Assembly: GCA_023052935.1 (NCBI GenBank)
Contig: CM041297.1
Coordinates: forward strand, 52,495,917-52,559,916
DNA: 64,000 bases
Direction: 5' to 3'
Source of the DNA: Piezodorus guildinii
Taxonomy: Eukaryota; Arthropoda; Insecta; Hemiptera; Pentatomidae
Shown here: piece by piece, positions 23,791 to 35,990 of the stretch
Numbering within the stretch: the first letter of the stretch is position 1
How the letters are laid out: each line of letters starts with the position of its first letter
Translations under genes and position numbers: made by a program
The notes under the pieces: generated by a model
What the model saw: only the letters and a program-made list of their open reading frames with translations
What the model was told of the DNA's origin: nothing
Database searches by the model: none

Positions 23791-24600
23791 TTATATATAT
23801 TCGTTTGCCACCACTAACCGTTTATGTCAATTTTTGTGAGTCGCTAGAGAGAATAGCCGGCCTCACATGCCCTGAGTAAATCACATTTTGATTTTATGTT
23901 TAAAGAAGTCCTGACGGGACCACAGCCTTACGCTTGGCAGACAAGCCACATAGCTTGAAATAAAAAAAAAACAACTTTCAGGTTTATACAGCTTTTAGTT
24001 TTACAGTTAGTTCACAATTATAGATACATCCCTTATTACACAAAATTACCCTTTTATTAGATTTAATTGTTTAGAATTAATGAACTTCAATGTTTAATTT
24101 TATTTCATTAAGCAGTTTATCTCAGTGGTAAAGCAAAGTAAGTAGTGGGTAGGCTCTGCAATAAGGAAACTCACCTAGAACACAAAGTAGATATCCTAAA
24201 ATTGTGAATGACCTAGGAGCTGAGCAACAACTCGAACTAACTTCTTTTCACACTGTCGTGGAAACTTCATCAATTTCTTGAAATGAATCCAAGACACTTA
24301 ATGGGTATTATTAGTATAGTTTTATTAATTTATTTTATGAGTTACATCAAAATTCCGATTCCTCATACTATGTTAGAGTTAAGGAAAGGGACGGAGGTTT
24401 GTAACTGGAAGCCGGGAAAGTGCGAGCGGGCTCTTTGATTTGATAAATGAGCGCGCCAAGGTCTGGAATTGGCCACCAGGTTGGTGCTGATAGTTAAAAA
24501 AGTTTTCTGTTACATTAACTGATATATATATTTATACAAATAAAATAATATTTACTGTTGATGATTAGCGTATGAATAAATTTCAGATCTTTGTTTATTG
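23791..24600. other. Gene-free stretch
   Basis: Two slightly GC-richer patches (about 23840-23960 and 24390-24490) match nothing else here. The first ends in an A run after AGCTTGAAATA and might be a decayed retroelement. No coding evidence. Confidence 0.4.
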
Positions 24601-24611
24601 TTTATTTATTT

Positions 24612-24884
24612 AAAGGCACTTTCTGCTACTGTGGCTAGTCGGACGATACTACAGTGGGAGTCCTAAATTTCGCCTATACAGATTTATTAGATAGGATCTT
24701 TAATCGAGTAACCTGACAACGCAAAGGCTGGGACCACCTTTTAACGTCCCCTCGAAGGACGGCATAACTAAGGATTATTTACTCCCATTAAACAATCCTA
24801 GGACAACTAGCGGTTTCGAACCTTGACCTTTAGCATATAGGCTAACAGCCAGGATAATCCTAACCACCCAGCTACAAATGATCC
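24612..24884 (-). mobile_element. tRNA-derived SINE, family 1, copy d
   Basis: Minus-strand copy with the full block order: TCCTAAATTTCGCCTAT, ACCACCTTTTAACGTCCCCT, GACGGCATAACTAAGGAT and the tRNA-like head with GGTTTCGAACCTTG at the B-box position. Confidence 0.85.
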
Positions 24885-25862
24885 TTTTAGATCTATAATA
24901 AAAAAATTCTAGAAAGTAATAATTATATTATCCAATAAAATATTTCAGCATTTAACTTTTCTTAAATCTTAGTTAATATTCTAGTCTAAATCTGTGATTT
25001 TGTAACTCGTATATATGGTAAAAATCGATTAGAATATATGCTGGATTAACGGCAAAAAAATAATGAGAAAAATTTAAAGATAGATAAATGTGCGATCCTT
25101 AGTTTAATGGTCAATTCTCAAACTCACCAGTAAAGATTTTGATGACGTTATTTCACAAAATTTTACGTTACTCGTGTTAGCAGAGATTCGGTTAGATAAT
25201 GATGAGCGTATTTTGGTACCGAACTTCGATTACTGCGGACAGTTAAAATGACTAGACAAAAGAGCAGGTGGTGGAACATTTATCACAAACAACTCACATG
25301 TGACTTCTGATATAGACATCACTTATCGTTAAACATGTGGACTGGGTATTGTCCCAAGATATTGGGGACATATGTGTGGCAGAATGTGTATTTGAGAATG
25401 AACAGTGATTTCGGTAGAAGTCTACATTTCTCCAAATTAGCCTTTTTTTTTGTCTTCTAAATAATGGAACTTCTATATTTTGTACTTTTACCACATACCG
25501 AAGGTTGTTCAGTTTTCTGCAAAAAAACCAATAATAATAATAAAATATATAACAACTATACTGATCTTATGATGATTTAAGTAGTGATTTTAATGTAAAC
25601 TTCAGTTCACAAGAACTCGAGTGTCTCGTGGCTTTCTCAAATGGATAACTTAAGTTCTAAGTGTTTCGATAACTAAAAGTAGTACCATTATAAACACATT
25701 TATAAATACTTTTAATTCACAAGTATATGTCTTATATTTTAGTTATTATAAGTCTATTGTCTCCGCCCTTACGCGATCATATGCGACTACTGTAAGGTTC
25801 ACTGTTTTTTTTTTTGTTTTTTTTAACTTAGATTCAACTCTAGTCTCCTTGGTCTCAAGAAT

Positions 25863-26138
25863 GGGGATCACCTGTAGCAGAGTGGCTAGCATAACAGCCT
25901 TCTATGCAAAGGTCATGGGTTCAAAACCGCAGGTGGTCTTGGGATTTTTAAATGGGAGTAAAAAATCCTTAGTAATGGCGTCCTTCGGAATGGACGTAAA
26001 AAGGTGGTCCCGAGCCTGTGCGATGTCAGGTACTCGTAAAAGATTCCTATACTAAATAAACCTGGATAGACAAAATTTAGGACTATCATCGTCCTATTAG
26101 CCACAGTAGCATAATTGCCGTTAAAATTAACAAACAAA
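25863..26138 (+). mobile_element. tRNA-derived SINE, family 1, copy e
   Basis: A well-preserved head: CCTGTAGCAGAGTGGCTAGC (A-box) and GGGTTCAAAACCGC (B-box). The full body follows, with a small deletion near the end (CATCGTCCTATTAGCC). The overlapping open frames on both strands are by-products of the SINE. Confidence 0.9.
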
Positions 26139-27340
26139 CTAAGATTCGAATTTTCCATGATCTCTGTTCTTTCCTTTACTTTTTATTTCATATCTAAGTG
26201 AAAATTAAAATGAAGATCAAATTATTGAGAGGAATAATATAAGGCCTACTATCTATTTTAATTGAAAATGCCTTAAGATTAGTTTTTAATCCCTTCACTT
26301 AAGAGTTTATAGGAATCATTACTGCGTCATTCTGCTCGATACAAGCGCCAGGTAATAAAATCTGTACTTTATATCATAATTATTTTAATTAAGTTTATAG
26401 GGAGACAAAAGCAATTGTTTCCTCTACTTTGTTTTGTTTTTTCTCGATTCAAATACTTCCTGGTTAATCCTATCACAGCAATGACGGAGCTGCAATGTTT
26501 CGAAATAGATCTACGTCTATCCTCGAGATACCAAAGATAGGAACAGGTAATTTATGTATGAGCCAGCCCAACATATACGAGTGTTTACCACTGTTTACAT
26601 AAGGAGCTCGTGCATATGCATGAAGGTGTTAATGTATGCTCACGTACATACGTGAAAAATCAAGAAATATACGACTACAGTAGGAAACAGCTACTTTGCT
26701 CATTTTTTTTTTTTTTTTCGTCTTCCACGTATCAATATTCATGTTGTTTTGAGAGCTGCGGTTGCTTGTAGAATAACAGCGACCTTCCATCACACAGAGT
26801 ATTGCCAAGGTCTGCCGACTAATGTGATTCTGTTGTTAGAGCGAATATACATTTTTAAAATTCAAAGGCTCTTTTGTTAATTACAACATGATTGAAAAGA
26901 CACACGTCTATCCTTCAAGTATGGCAGTTTCTTATTTTCAGGCTGTATATAGTTCAAATAGCCTGATAGATGTCTTGTTTTGTTTTTTTAGGCGGTAAAT
27001 TGCAAAGTTTCATGAACAACAAACTGAATAAATAATTGATGTTAATCAACTGCGATGTGTATGTGTGGAAATAAATATGATTTTTTTTTTTTTTCCTAAC
27101 CCTAATCAATCCCGACAAATTTATTTAGAATAAGGAAGATAAGTAAACTATGTAATAGAATTAAACTTATAACAGACACATTTCATTTATTTTATAATTA
27201 ATATCTCTATGTATAAAATGGTACCACGATTCTTGATTTTCGTGAACTTCTTTTAAGCCACAGGACGGATTTTGATACGGTTTTTACTTTAGGGTATTTA
27301 AAAACGGGGTTGAAAATGTACGGAAATTCTTTTCTGAATG
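26139..27340. other. Gene-free stretch
   Basis: No repeat family of this window and no supported gene. T runs occur near 26705-26718 and 27080-27095. Confidence 0.5.
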
Positions 27341-27344
27341 TTTA

Positions 27345-27495
27345 AAATTAAAATACAATGCAATTTAGCGTTTCTTTATACAAGAAAAATGTATTGCTGA
27401 AATAAAAGTAGTAATATAGACGTATAATATACCGTTGGAAAGCTTTTAGATTTTAGAAAACTTCATACGCAATTAAAAAAATGATACAAGTTAAT
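27345..27495 (-). mobile_element. Element X, internal fragment, minus strand
   Basis: ACGTATAATATACCGTTGGAA followed by AGATTTTAGAAAA is the conserved block between the 5' end and the centre of element X (shown here in plus-strand sense of a minus copy). Both outer ends are missing. Confidence 0.6.
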
Positions 27496-27599
27496 ATAAA
27501 GTAGTTTTAGGTCTATAAACTTATGAACATATGTTATTGGAGGTTATGGTAGCTAAATTTTGCCACCGTAGTACAATATCCTGCATTTATTAATTAGCA

Positions 27600-27745
27600 T
27601 TTATGCTTGACGGCTTACTGATGCCCTGATGATGGCTCACAAGTCTGAGCCGAAACGTCGGAAAACTTGAAATATTCAAAAAGACTCCTGACTCCCGATT
27701 ATTTCTACCTACGATGATTTTACAGTGGACTATACATTCTTAATA
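27600..27745 (+). repeat. Dispersed repeat with the GCCGAAACGTCGG motif, copy 1
   Basis: CATGATGGCTCACAAGTCTG-like sequence, GAGCCGAAACGTCGG, GACTCCTGACT and CGATTATTTCTACC form a block order that recurs at 32.03-32.19 kb. Function unknown. The CGAAACG core is also present in the hairpin elements. Confidence 0.65.
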
Positions 27746-28944
27746 TAACTCAATCCAATGATCTACTACTGTTCAAGCACTAATCCCGGATATAAGACTC
27801 GAGACAATCCTACCATCGACATCACGGCCTACGTCTTGGACGCCTACCAGTCAGCTCAGTGTATATTAACATTATAGAAATTCGTACTAAACCTTACAAT
27901 CTTACAAGCTCATTAAATCCCTCGAGATACTACATCATTTATACTAGAGGGCTACAAGTTCTGTAATTCCTCATTGTGTAGCCTTCTAAATTCTCTAGTA
28001 GCCTCATCTCTCTTTGGAATATAAATTGTGTGTTTGTTGTTAATCTTTCAAAGTAAGCGATCACGTTCCAAATCCATATAGAAGGGAGAATAATATTTTT
28101 GTAAATCCTGACTTTTACACGTTTCTTGACGAAGCCGCGTAATGGGTAGTACGCTACTGAATAACACGCGTTTCTCGCCTATAAACGTGATTTGATTTCC
28201 TCCTGAATTTCGCTTCTTTTAAGCTATAATATAACCTAAATTTATTCAAACGATGATATATGACATATCAATATAACCATCACTCTTCCTAATACCAGTT
28301 ATATATAAATGTCTGATATATGATTACTGTCGAATATAAACATTTTCCATATAGTATATTTTTTCTTCGTTTATTTATTTATAAATCAGGAGTTTTCAAG
28401 GCAAAAATAAGTTAAGTAGAAAACTACATTCCGAATATGTCACTGTCTCTCTCTCATTCATTTTTTTTTTTTTTTTAACAGCATATAAAAATCGCTTTAT
28501 CGTTATTCTTGCTCGAAGGACTCAGCTAAGACAGAACATTGAATCTTTTTCAGCACTTTTTTTTTATATACAAGTGCCTACAACCGATGCTCAGTTGCAA
28601 AGATTGGATTCGCTTGTTTTGAGCTTCACATTCCATTGCTCCAGTGGTTTTACCGTTTCATCTTTCTATCAGATATTACCATTTATTAAACCTTCTGTCA
28701 GTGGAATAGGAGAATATCGAAGCCAAAAACTGCAAACAGGGACAATTTAAGTATTCAAAGCATAGCCTCCGACCCTTAACACCTTATTTCTAACTTAATT
28801 TAATTGAATTTCGGAAATATAAAAAAAAAAACTATTGCTAACTATTGCTTGCTTAAGCTTCCTTATTTAATATATCTACCATATATCCATGAAAATTAAA
28901 CATAACTTAAGGTCCATGTTATAATAGTTACTAATTAGTTATAA

Positions 28945-29705
28945 TACGATTTATTTAATGTATTGTAGGCAAATTAATTTAAAATAAATGAGATTTAAAT
29001 GATTTTCTTTTTTAGATTATGTGATTATTTTGACCATATTATTAAATTATCAATTCTATGCAATATAAGTCATAAATTAGCAATTACTTAATAAGTATGT
29101 GTTAGAAAAGAAAAAAAAATTGTGCATAAAAACCGCCTTCGATAATTAAAATTCGATAAGTTCTAAAACTATTATTATTGTTTATACCTAGTTTTATTTT
29201 ATCTATAGTAGGCATATAAAATGAAAATAAATGAAGTCAAACGATAGATATATATTTAAATAAAGTTATATTATTAATTAAAGATTCTATAAAATTATCA
29301 ATTCTATGCAATATAAGTCATACATTCGCATGTAAAAATTACTAAAATGTATGAAGTATTTAGTAATAAAGAAAAACAACCTTTCTTTTTTTTTTTTTTT
29401 GTTAACAAGAAACGCCTTCGATAATTTTTTTTTTAAACTATGTCTTAAAATTATGATCATTTTTACCACGTTTTATTTAATATATTGTAGGCACATGGAA
29501 TGAAAAAAAAAAATGGTAATATACAGCTTTTATGAAGTTTTATTATTTCTTTGAGAATCTATAAATTCCATCCAGTATAAGTCATACTTATCTTCTTACT
29601 TATGTTAAAATAACTGAAACTTAAAGTACCACATGTTAGAAAAGCTAAAAATCAATAAATAAAATCTTTGTCCACAAGAAACGCCTTCGATAATTCTTTT
29701 TTTTC
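28945..29705. repeat. Tandem repeat, three diverged units of about 245-280 bp
   Basis: Each unit carries, in order, TTTTATTTAAT..TTGTAGGCA, CAATTCTATGCAATATAAGTC and GCCTTCGATAATT. The GTAGGC marks fall at about 28965, 29208 and 29487, and the CGCCTTCGATAATT marks at about 29134, 29413 and 29682. Units are diverged with indels and poly-T growth in the second and third. A frame of 60 codons on the minus strand overlaps the second unit and is not shared. Confidence 0.8.
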
Positions 29706-31307
29706 TTTTTTTTTTTTCAAACGATTCTACTTTTTAAATGCAGTTATTTTCATATTCCTTAGTTAAGCATTTGAACGGTGATATCATATCTTGAAAAAAT
29801 GGCTGTTTTAAACATTAAAATAACGCTGAGGAAGCTGTGGACTCAGCGATGGATTAAAGGTTAAAGACGGAATTATTTTTTTACATTACATTAATATTAT
29901 ATGATTACTAATCAGTATATACTCCTAAGAAAGAAAATAAATTATTAAGCAAAAAATAATTTTAAAACCTTACATGCATTTCTATGAACAACATCATCAA
30001 GAACTCTGAAATATAAATTAATAATTCTCTTAATATTAACTTTTTATTTTGGCTAAAGATGTAATAAAATAGGACTTTTGCTAATTATAGACATTAATTA
30101 TTATATAGGAGTAAATCCTACAACTTTAAAATTTGTCCACCCACTGGTTTTTTTTATGTATAATTTTATTTTTGAATTGAAGATTAATTTTATATTTTCA
30201 ATACTTGTACGAACTATTATATTATTGTCGCACATAATTGTTGCCCTCATCTGATTCTGAATTACAAATGTAGTCAATTTTATAATATGAAATTTAAATT
30301 AATAAGAAAATGTCAATTCCGTCCCCTTAAATCTCGAAATCCGCATATACCATTAAAAAAATGTTCGGATTCGAATGGTTAATATATCATTTGAACATAA
30401 AAATACTATGTACTAAAGTATGTAATTTCATCATTCTTCAGTAGTTGAATTATGTAATAAACGATTGCTAACGATTCTTTAAAGAAATAGTGTCATTTCC
30501 GTCCATAGCATAGCTTCAGGTCTTTTTACTCGGCTAAAGCCTATAGTACGGTAGTATAAAGAAGAACAAGTTGTTTGTTGGGGTGTTCATCAGTTAAATA
30601 ATAGTGGTATTAATTTATATTCATATATAGTTTCTGTTAAAATGAAAATATAGCTTGTTTAAATAACATAACATATATGGGATTGGTCACTTTTGTTCAT
30701 CACACAAATCATGTTCGTAAAAATGCCAATACAGTTCTGTGTTCTATATATTCATATTTTAAAAGAAACTGTAAAATAAATTATGAATGTAACAATTGGA
30801 ACTATTTCTTCTCTTTCTTTATATTTTTATTTATTATAACATAAATAAAACTTAATTATAACGTTTCGAGGTAATTTCTTGGCCTCATCTTCAGATTATT
30901 CCATAATTATCTAAAATACAATTTAATATTATAAACAAAACTTTAAAAGCAACAACGAATATTATCAACATTTGGAATTCAATTATCACTATTATATTTA
31001 AAATCTGTTTCTAAAATAACTGTATTTAAATAGTACTTACTAATATTTCCACATTGCACTGTAATATTGTTCATATAATCATGATCTCTTATTTATATAT
31101 ATCATTTATATAAGAATCATTGCGTCAATTGTTGTTAAAAATATATTCTCGATTTCAATATCACATAAAACAAATAATTTCAACATTTTTACGGCTAAAT
31201 CAATTTATCTATGAAGCAGACTAAAGTAACCTTTCATCTAATTCTATTCTTGTACTAGTTAATGTTTTTATATAACCACAACAAATATTAACCAGGATAG
31301 AAATTAA

Positions 31308-31311
<4 letters not shown>
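29706..31311. other. Gene-free AT-rich stretch
   Basis: The phrase TTCCGTCC occurs at about 30317 and 30496 and again at 32531, which may mark an old repeat. ACGTTTCGAGGTAATTTC at about 30861 recalls the CGTTTCG motif of the hairpin elements. No gene is supported. Confidence 0.45.

Positions 31312-31357
<46 letters not shown>
31312..31357. repeat. (TA)n microsatellite
   Basis: About 46 bases of AT repeats. Confidence 0.9.
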
Positions 31358-31359
<2 letters not shown>

Positions 31360-32029
31360 TTTTTTTTTAATTTTTCAAATTAAAATTAGAAATTCAATTT
31401 ATTAATTATGTCTGCATAATTTTTACTTATTTTTTTTTTATCTATTTTGTAATTGACTGTATTTATTATGTTTTTAGTTATATAGATAGACTGTATTACA
31501 TTCATTATCATATTTACCCTTCTATAATAATAATTGATATGTAAATTAAATGTATTGATAAATTATTATTAAATGAAGCTTGTTTACGACCAATTCTTTC
31601 TTGCGCATGTCCTGTATTAAGCTATTTGTGTAAATAAAACTATAAAAAACTGCAGACACTTTAAAATAAATGTTTAAGAATCAGTGTAAATTATCAATAC
31701 AGTACTAAAATTAAAACCATGCATTTAGAATTGGAAGTACCTCTTATTAAAGAATATATTACCATGTTTAGTAAGCGATTCTTATTTAAACGCATAACTA
31801 ACAAAAATTAACTTATAAAAAATATTGAAAATTTTACCAAAAATAGAACAATACAGAATGTCTATAAACGAAATAAGTATTACTGTTAGATACATTTGTT
31901 GTAGCTTTTTTTATTTATTTTTTTTTAATTATGGAAGTTTTAATATTCATTTTTCTTTATTTTATTAATGATGAATTATATCCTAGGTAGAAATAATCAG
32001 TAGTCCGACGTGTGAAAAATATTTTAATT

Positions 32030-32190
32030 TTGCTGACGGTCGGCTCCAGCTTATTTATGCTAGACCTGACTCACTGATGATAGCTTACATGTTTGAACCA
32101 AAACGTCGGCAAAATTATAATATTTTGACACACGATTGACTCCTGGTTATTTCTAACTATGATAGTTTCAACAGTTGACCATACATCCTC
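32030..32190 (+). repeat. Dispersed repeat with the AAACGTCGG motif, copy 2
   Basis: Same block order as 27600-27745: CTGATGATAGCTTACA, CCAAAACGTCGGC, GACTCCTGGTTATTTCTA, then GACCATACATCCT. Confidence 0.65.
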
Positions 32191-32294
32191 AACGAAATTA
32201 TTTCCCATATTGATGTTGTTATGTGCTCAATAAAGAGACTGATATACTTTTGGTACAGCATTATGTGTGTATAGTGTATGATATCTTATACTGC

Positions 32295-32565
32295 AATAAT
32301 GAAATTAAAAAAAAAATACAATACAGAAAAATTACATTCATAAATAAATAATTATGAAATTCATTACTTTCATTACTACCCCTCCGATTAAAAATTATGT
32401 AAATAGTTTATTTAAAAAATTTATCCTGTATTCCGAGTAATGATCTTTACTTGTAAACTATGCTCCATTTCTATATTTTTTAATCCATTCTATTAACCAT
32501 TGCACAACGGAAATGCTCCGTCATTTCCGTCCCCTTGATTTGTCACTCGTATTCGTTTTTTTTTT
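32295..32565 (+). repeat. 270-bp repeat abutting element X, copy 1
   Basis: Near-identical in reverse complement to 41860-42125. Shared blocks include TACCCCTCCGATTAAAAAT, ATGCTCCATTTCTATATTTT and CAACGGAAATGCTCCG, ending in a T run after TCGTATTCG. In both places an element X terminus follows directly, so the pair was probably moved or duplicated together. No coding capacity. Confidence 0.8.
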
Positions 32566-32579
32566 TTAAATTATTCCTT

Positions 32580-33486
32580 TTACTTTCACTCACTATATAT
32601 AGTATTACATTCACTTACTATATATAGTAAGGGAAAGTATTTTGATCGTGAAAATTTTCGAATTCCAGTTTTCAACGGAAATATACATTTTAGGGTCCCC
32701 TGAGTCCAAATAACCAAGTCCTGCAAAAAAGTCTGTGTGTGTGTCCGTGTTCGGTAGCTCCCGGGTGGAAACGGTAAGTCCTATGAAATTTCATATTTAA
32801 AACAAATATATGCCCGAGTCGTTACAAAACCGTTTTCATCAAAATGAGCTTACGTAAAGAGCCACTTTACACCATGCATTTTGCACCTTTTTTCGATTTT
32901 CTCAAAAACAGTTCCGACGATTTTGATTAAACTCGCTATATCGATGTAAAATTTAAAAGGCTTAAACGTCATGTAGGTTTCATTCTGATTAAAATGAATG
33001 GTCTGATGGTCTGACAGGACTTAAATGCCGATATTTTATTTTCTTCCTCTAAAGTACCTTTAATTTTGTAGATTCTATAAAAATAACTATATTATCTTGT
33101 AACCATTGATAATTAACAGCTAAATATGCAAGTTGAGCGAATTTAATAAGCAAATAAAGGAGAAAACTGAAAAAATATTTTTTTAATGCAATTTTTTGTT
33201 TATAAACATAAGAACAGTAATATTCTTATAATATACCGTTGGAAAGAGAAAGATTTTAGAAAAAAAATTATCTTATACACAAGTTTTTAAAAGTTAATAG
33301 AGAGTGATGAAAAGCCGATAAAACTAACTGATTATTTTAGATAAAAATATAATAGATATTGTAATAAAAGACATGTTTCTATATAAACTCAATTAAATTA
33401 ATTCTTTAATAGTTTCACGAGTTTTTATCTTTAAGTGTATTTGAAAATTCTTTAATCGATTTTCGTCGTTTGTTGCCCGCACCAGA
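32580..33486 (-). mobile_element. Element X, full-length minus-strand copy (inverted pair, left)
   Basis: It begins at its 3' terminus with two copies of ACTATATATAGT and CTTACTATATATAGTAAGG. It runs through all conserved blocks and finishes near TTGCCCGCACCAGA, the reverse complement of TCTGGTGCGGGCAA. It is the closest relative of the plus-strand copy at 33795-34775 and faces it across a 308-base spacer. Confidence 0.9.
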
Positions 33487-33794
33487 TTTTTTTTTAATTT
33501 AATGAATAACTTTAACTTGATACAAAAATATTTCTGTTTATGAGTAAGCCATATGTAGAGAACCTGATTCCCAACAAAAGGAATGGGAAGAGCTCTGCAT
33601 TTTTTTAAAGTCAACACTCAAGCCAATAGCGGTGAAATATATGGTTTTCCGAACGATTTTAGAGTCAAATGAAGGAATTTAATTATATCAACTTTGGTAT
33701 CATATAAAATCTTAGCACATATGACGCGAGAACATCATGGATTTAATGTCCTGAAAGTTTAGTAACCATAATTGAAGCTTTCCATAACTAAAAA
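33487..33794. other. Spacer between the two inverted element X copies
   Basis: 308 bases without similarity to element X or other repeats here. A minus-strand frame overlaps the left boundary but shows no motif. Confidence 0.5.
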
Positions 33795-34575
33795 TCTGGT
33801 GCGAGCAACACACGACTTTCACTTACCTCCGTTTAAAAAATCGATTAAAGAATTTTCAAATACAGTTAGAAATAAAAATGAGTGAAACCATTCAATAATT
33901 AATTAAATTGAATTAATATAGAAACATGTCTTTTATTACAATATCTATTATATTTTTATCTAAAATAATCAGTTAGTTTAACCGGCTTTTTATCAATCTT
34001 TATTAACTTTTACAAGCTTGTTTATAAGATAATATTTTTTCTAAAATCTTTCTCTTTCCAACAGTATATTATACGAACATTACTGTTCTTATGTTTAAAA
34101 ACAAAAAATTGCATTAAAAAAATTTTTTTTTTTCAGTTTTCTCCTTTATTTGCTTATTAAATTCGCTCAACTTGCATATTTAGCTGTTAATTATCAATGG
34201 TTACAAGATAATATAGATATTTTTATAGAATCTACAAAATTAATGGTACTTTAGAAGAAGAAAATTTAAAATATCGGCATTTAAGCCCTGTCAGACCATT
34301 TTAATCAGAACAAAACCTAATAGGCTTAAACGTCATGTAGGTTTAACTTTCACATCGATAGAGCGAGTTTAATTATAATCGCCGGAACCGTTTTTGAGAA
34401 AATCGAGAAAAGGTGCAAAATGCATGGTATAAAGTGGCTCTTCTGGTAAGCTCATTTTGATGAATAAGGTTTTGTAACGTCTCGGGCGTATATTTGTCTT
34501 AAATATTAAATTTCAGTTTCATAGGACTTACCGTTTCCACCCGGGAGTTACCCCCCACACACACACACAAACACA

Positions 34576-34631
<56 letters not shown>

Positions 34632-34775
34632 AGACACACACACACACAGATCTTTTTGCGGGACTTGGTTATTTGGACTCAGGGGACCCTAAAATGTCTA
34701 TTTCCGTTAAAAACTGGAATTCGAAAATTTTCACGATCGCAATACTTTCCCTTACTATATATAGTAAGTGAAAGT
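33795..34775 (+). mobile_element. Element X, full-length plus-strand copy (reference copy)
   Basis: The best example of the family. The 5' end TCTGGTGCGAGCAACACACG is followed by ACTTTCACTTACCTCCG. The centre includes CGGCATTTAAGCCCTGTCAG and GGAACCGTTTTTGAGAAAAT. A CA-repeat tract lies near the 3' end, followed by GGGACTTGGTTATTTGGACT and the terminal hairpin. The 5' ACTTTCACTTAC is the reverse complement of the 3' GTAAGTGAAAGT. Short inverted ends, a 3' hairpin and an internal microsatellite are features described for Helentron-derived DINE-1/HINE elements. No protein is encoded. The classification is inference. Confidence 0.85.
34553..34650. repeat. (CA)n microsatellite inside element X
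   Basis: About 95 bases of CA repeats with few interruptions. Other element X copies have a short CA run at the same position, so the tract grew from an element-encoded seed. Confidence 0.95.
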
Positions 34776-35410
34776 AAAAACCGTATTCAATTTATGCGAT
34801 TAAGAAAACTAAATCCAAAAATCATATCGTTGTTGATGTAGAAGCTTAAAGACACGTGTACAATGATTAAGAAATGTAAAATATGATGGATTTAATCAAA
34901 CACATCGTTTTATCGATCAACATCAATCCTAATATTATAGGACATGCAAATACAAAGCTATCCAATGCATTTCAATTAGCAATTTAATGCTAGATGAAGC
35001 AATAAATTGTGTATTTAATTAGAAGTTAAAGGTGTTTATCTTAAAATTTGTGATTCGAAGGTAACAAGAATCATCATAAAACATTTGATGAGTAATATTG
35101 ACTGTTTTTCAAATCCACTAAATTGTTTTGATTTATAAAAAATTTCTATGTGTAAATTATAATAAAGACAATAAAAATTTTATTTCTGTTAATAAAACTT
35201 ACATCCTGAGTTTCAGTTATTCACGAATAATTCTTGAATTATTTTCAATTTCAATGGCGACTGATTAGGTAGAAAGAACTCACTATAGATATCTCCTGGT
35301 AGTGCCTTACAGCCCATCTCAACATCCTTTTCAACGTTTGTATCACTATTTTTTTGGACATAATCGTATTTATTTCCACCACCTTTGGTTTCTTTATTTT
35401 AATTATATTA
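34776..35410. other. Gene-free stretch
   Basis: No repeat or gene is recognised apart from weak, AT-rich frames. Confidence 0.45.
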
Positions 35411-35414
35411 TCTA

Positions 35415-35490
35415 TATTATGAGCCAATTTACTTGATGTATTTACTAATACAGTTGTAGATATCAATAAATTAATAAATAAAAAAATTAT
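35415..35490 (+). mobile_element. Jockey-clade LINE 3'-terminal fragment
   Basis: TTTACTTGATGTATTTACTA and ACAGTTGTAGATATCAATAA match the 3' ends of the Jockey copies at 43.6 and 49.9 kb. Only the last 75 bases and the A-rich tail are present. Confidence 0.65.
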
Positions 35491-35629
35491 ATAATCTTAT
35501 ATTTTTCAGTCTTCACTGAATTAGTAATATTAGTAATAAGTAGCAATTGGAAATACAGTAATAAAGTAATAAGTAGCAATATATCCCCGTTTTTGCGTTA
35601 TTTATCGTGCTAAAAAGCACAAATTAAAA

Positions 35630-35990
35630 TATATTCCCAGGTTCAAATACCGGTTGTGGCACAATGTTATTTATTCTTTCTTTTCAGCCGTGGGGAAACC
35701 CTGTGATATAAAGAACCTCTTGGGGTTACACCCAGCCTCAATAAAGTGGGTATCCAAAAATGGGGAAAAACCTAGTGGCTAATCGTAATCTCGGCCGACC
35801 ATCTCATTGCACTGCCGTTGGTCTCGAAACCATACGAATCTATAGAGATAGATACTTAATATATACAATATACTTAATAAATGGAATTCCATTCCATCAA
35901 ACATCCGCCATGCTCCTTCCCTTTCTACATTTAAATTCCTTCTTTCCAGCACCTTCTAACATCCCAAAATGACGCTGCCTGACATATATT
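35630..35990 (+). mobile_element. SINE family 2 / LINE 3'-tail composite
   Basis: A B-box-like GGTTCAAATACCGG is followed by AAAGTGGGTATCCAAAAATG, shared in part with the SINE at 55.9 kb. Next comes CATTGCACTGCCGTTGG and ACCATACGAATCTATAGAG, shared with the I-clade LINE tail at about 62.8 kb. This indicates a SINE whose 3' part derives from that LINE, or a SINE inserted next to a LINE tail. The 70-codon frame here has no known motif. Confidence 0.55.

Noticed and set aside
25849..26158. Overlapping 68- and 81-codon frames on opposite strands
   Set aside because: They coincide with a SINE family 1 copy that is non-coding elsewhere.
28945..29705. CRISPR array
   Set aside because: Units are about 250 bases and diverged, with no short direct repeat and spacer pattern; the genome is eukaryotic.
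34553..34650. Alternating CA tract as a CRISPR-like or regulatory array
   Set aside because: Plain microsatellite growing from a seed within element X; no unique spacers.
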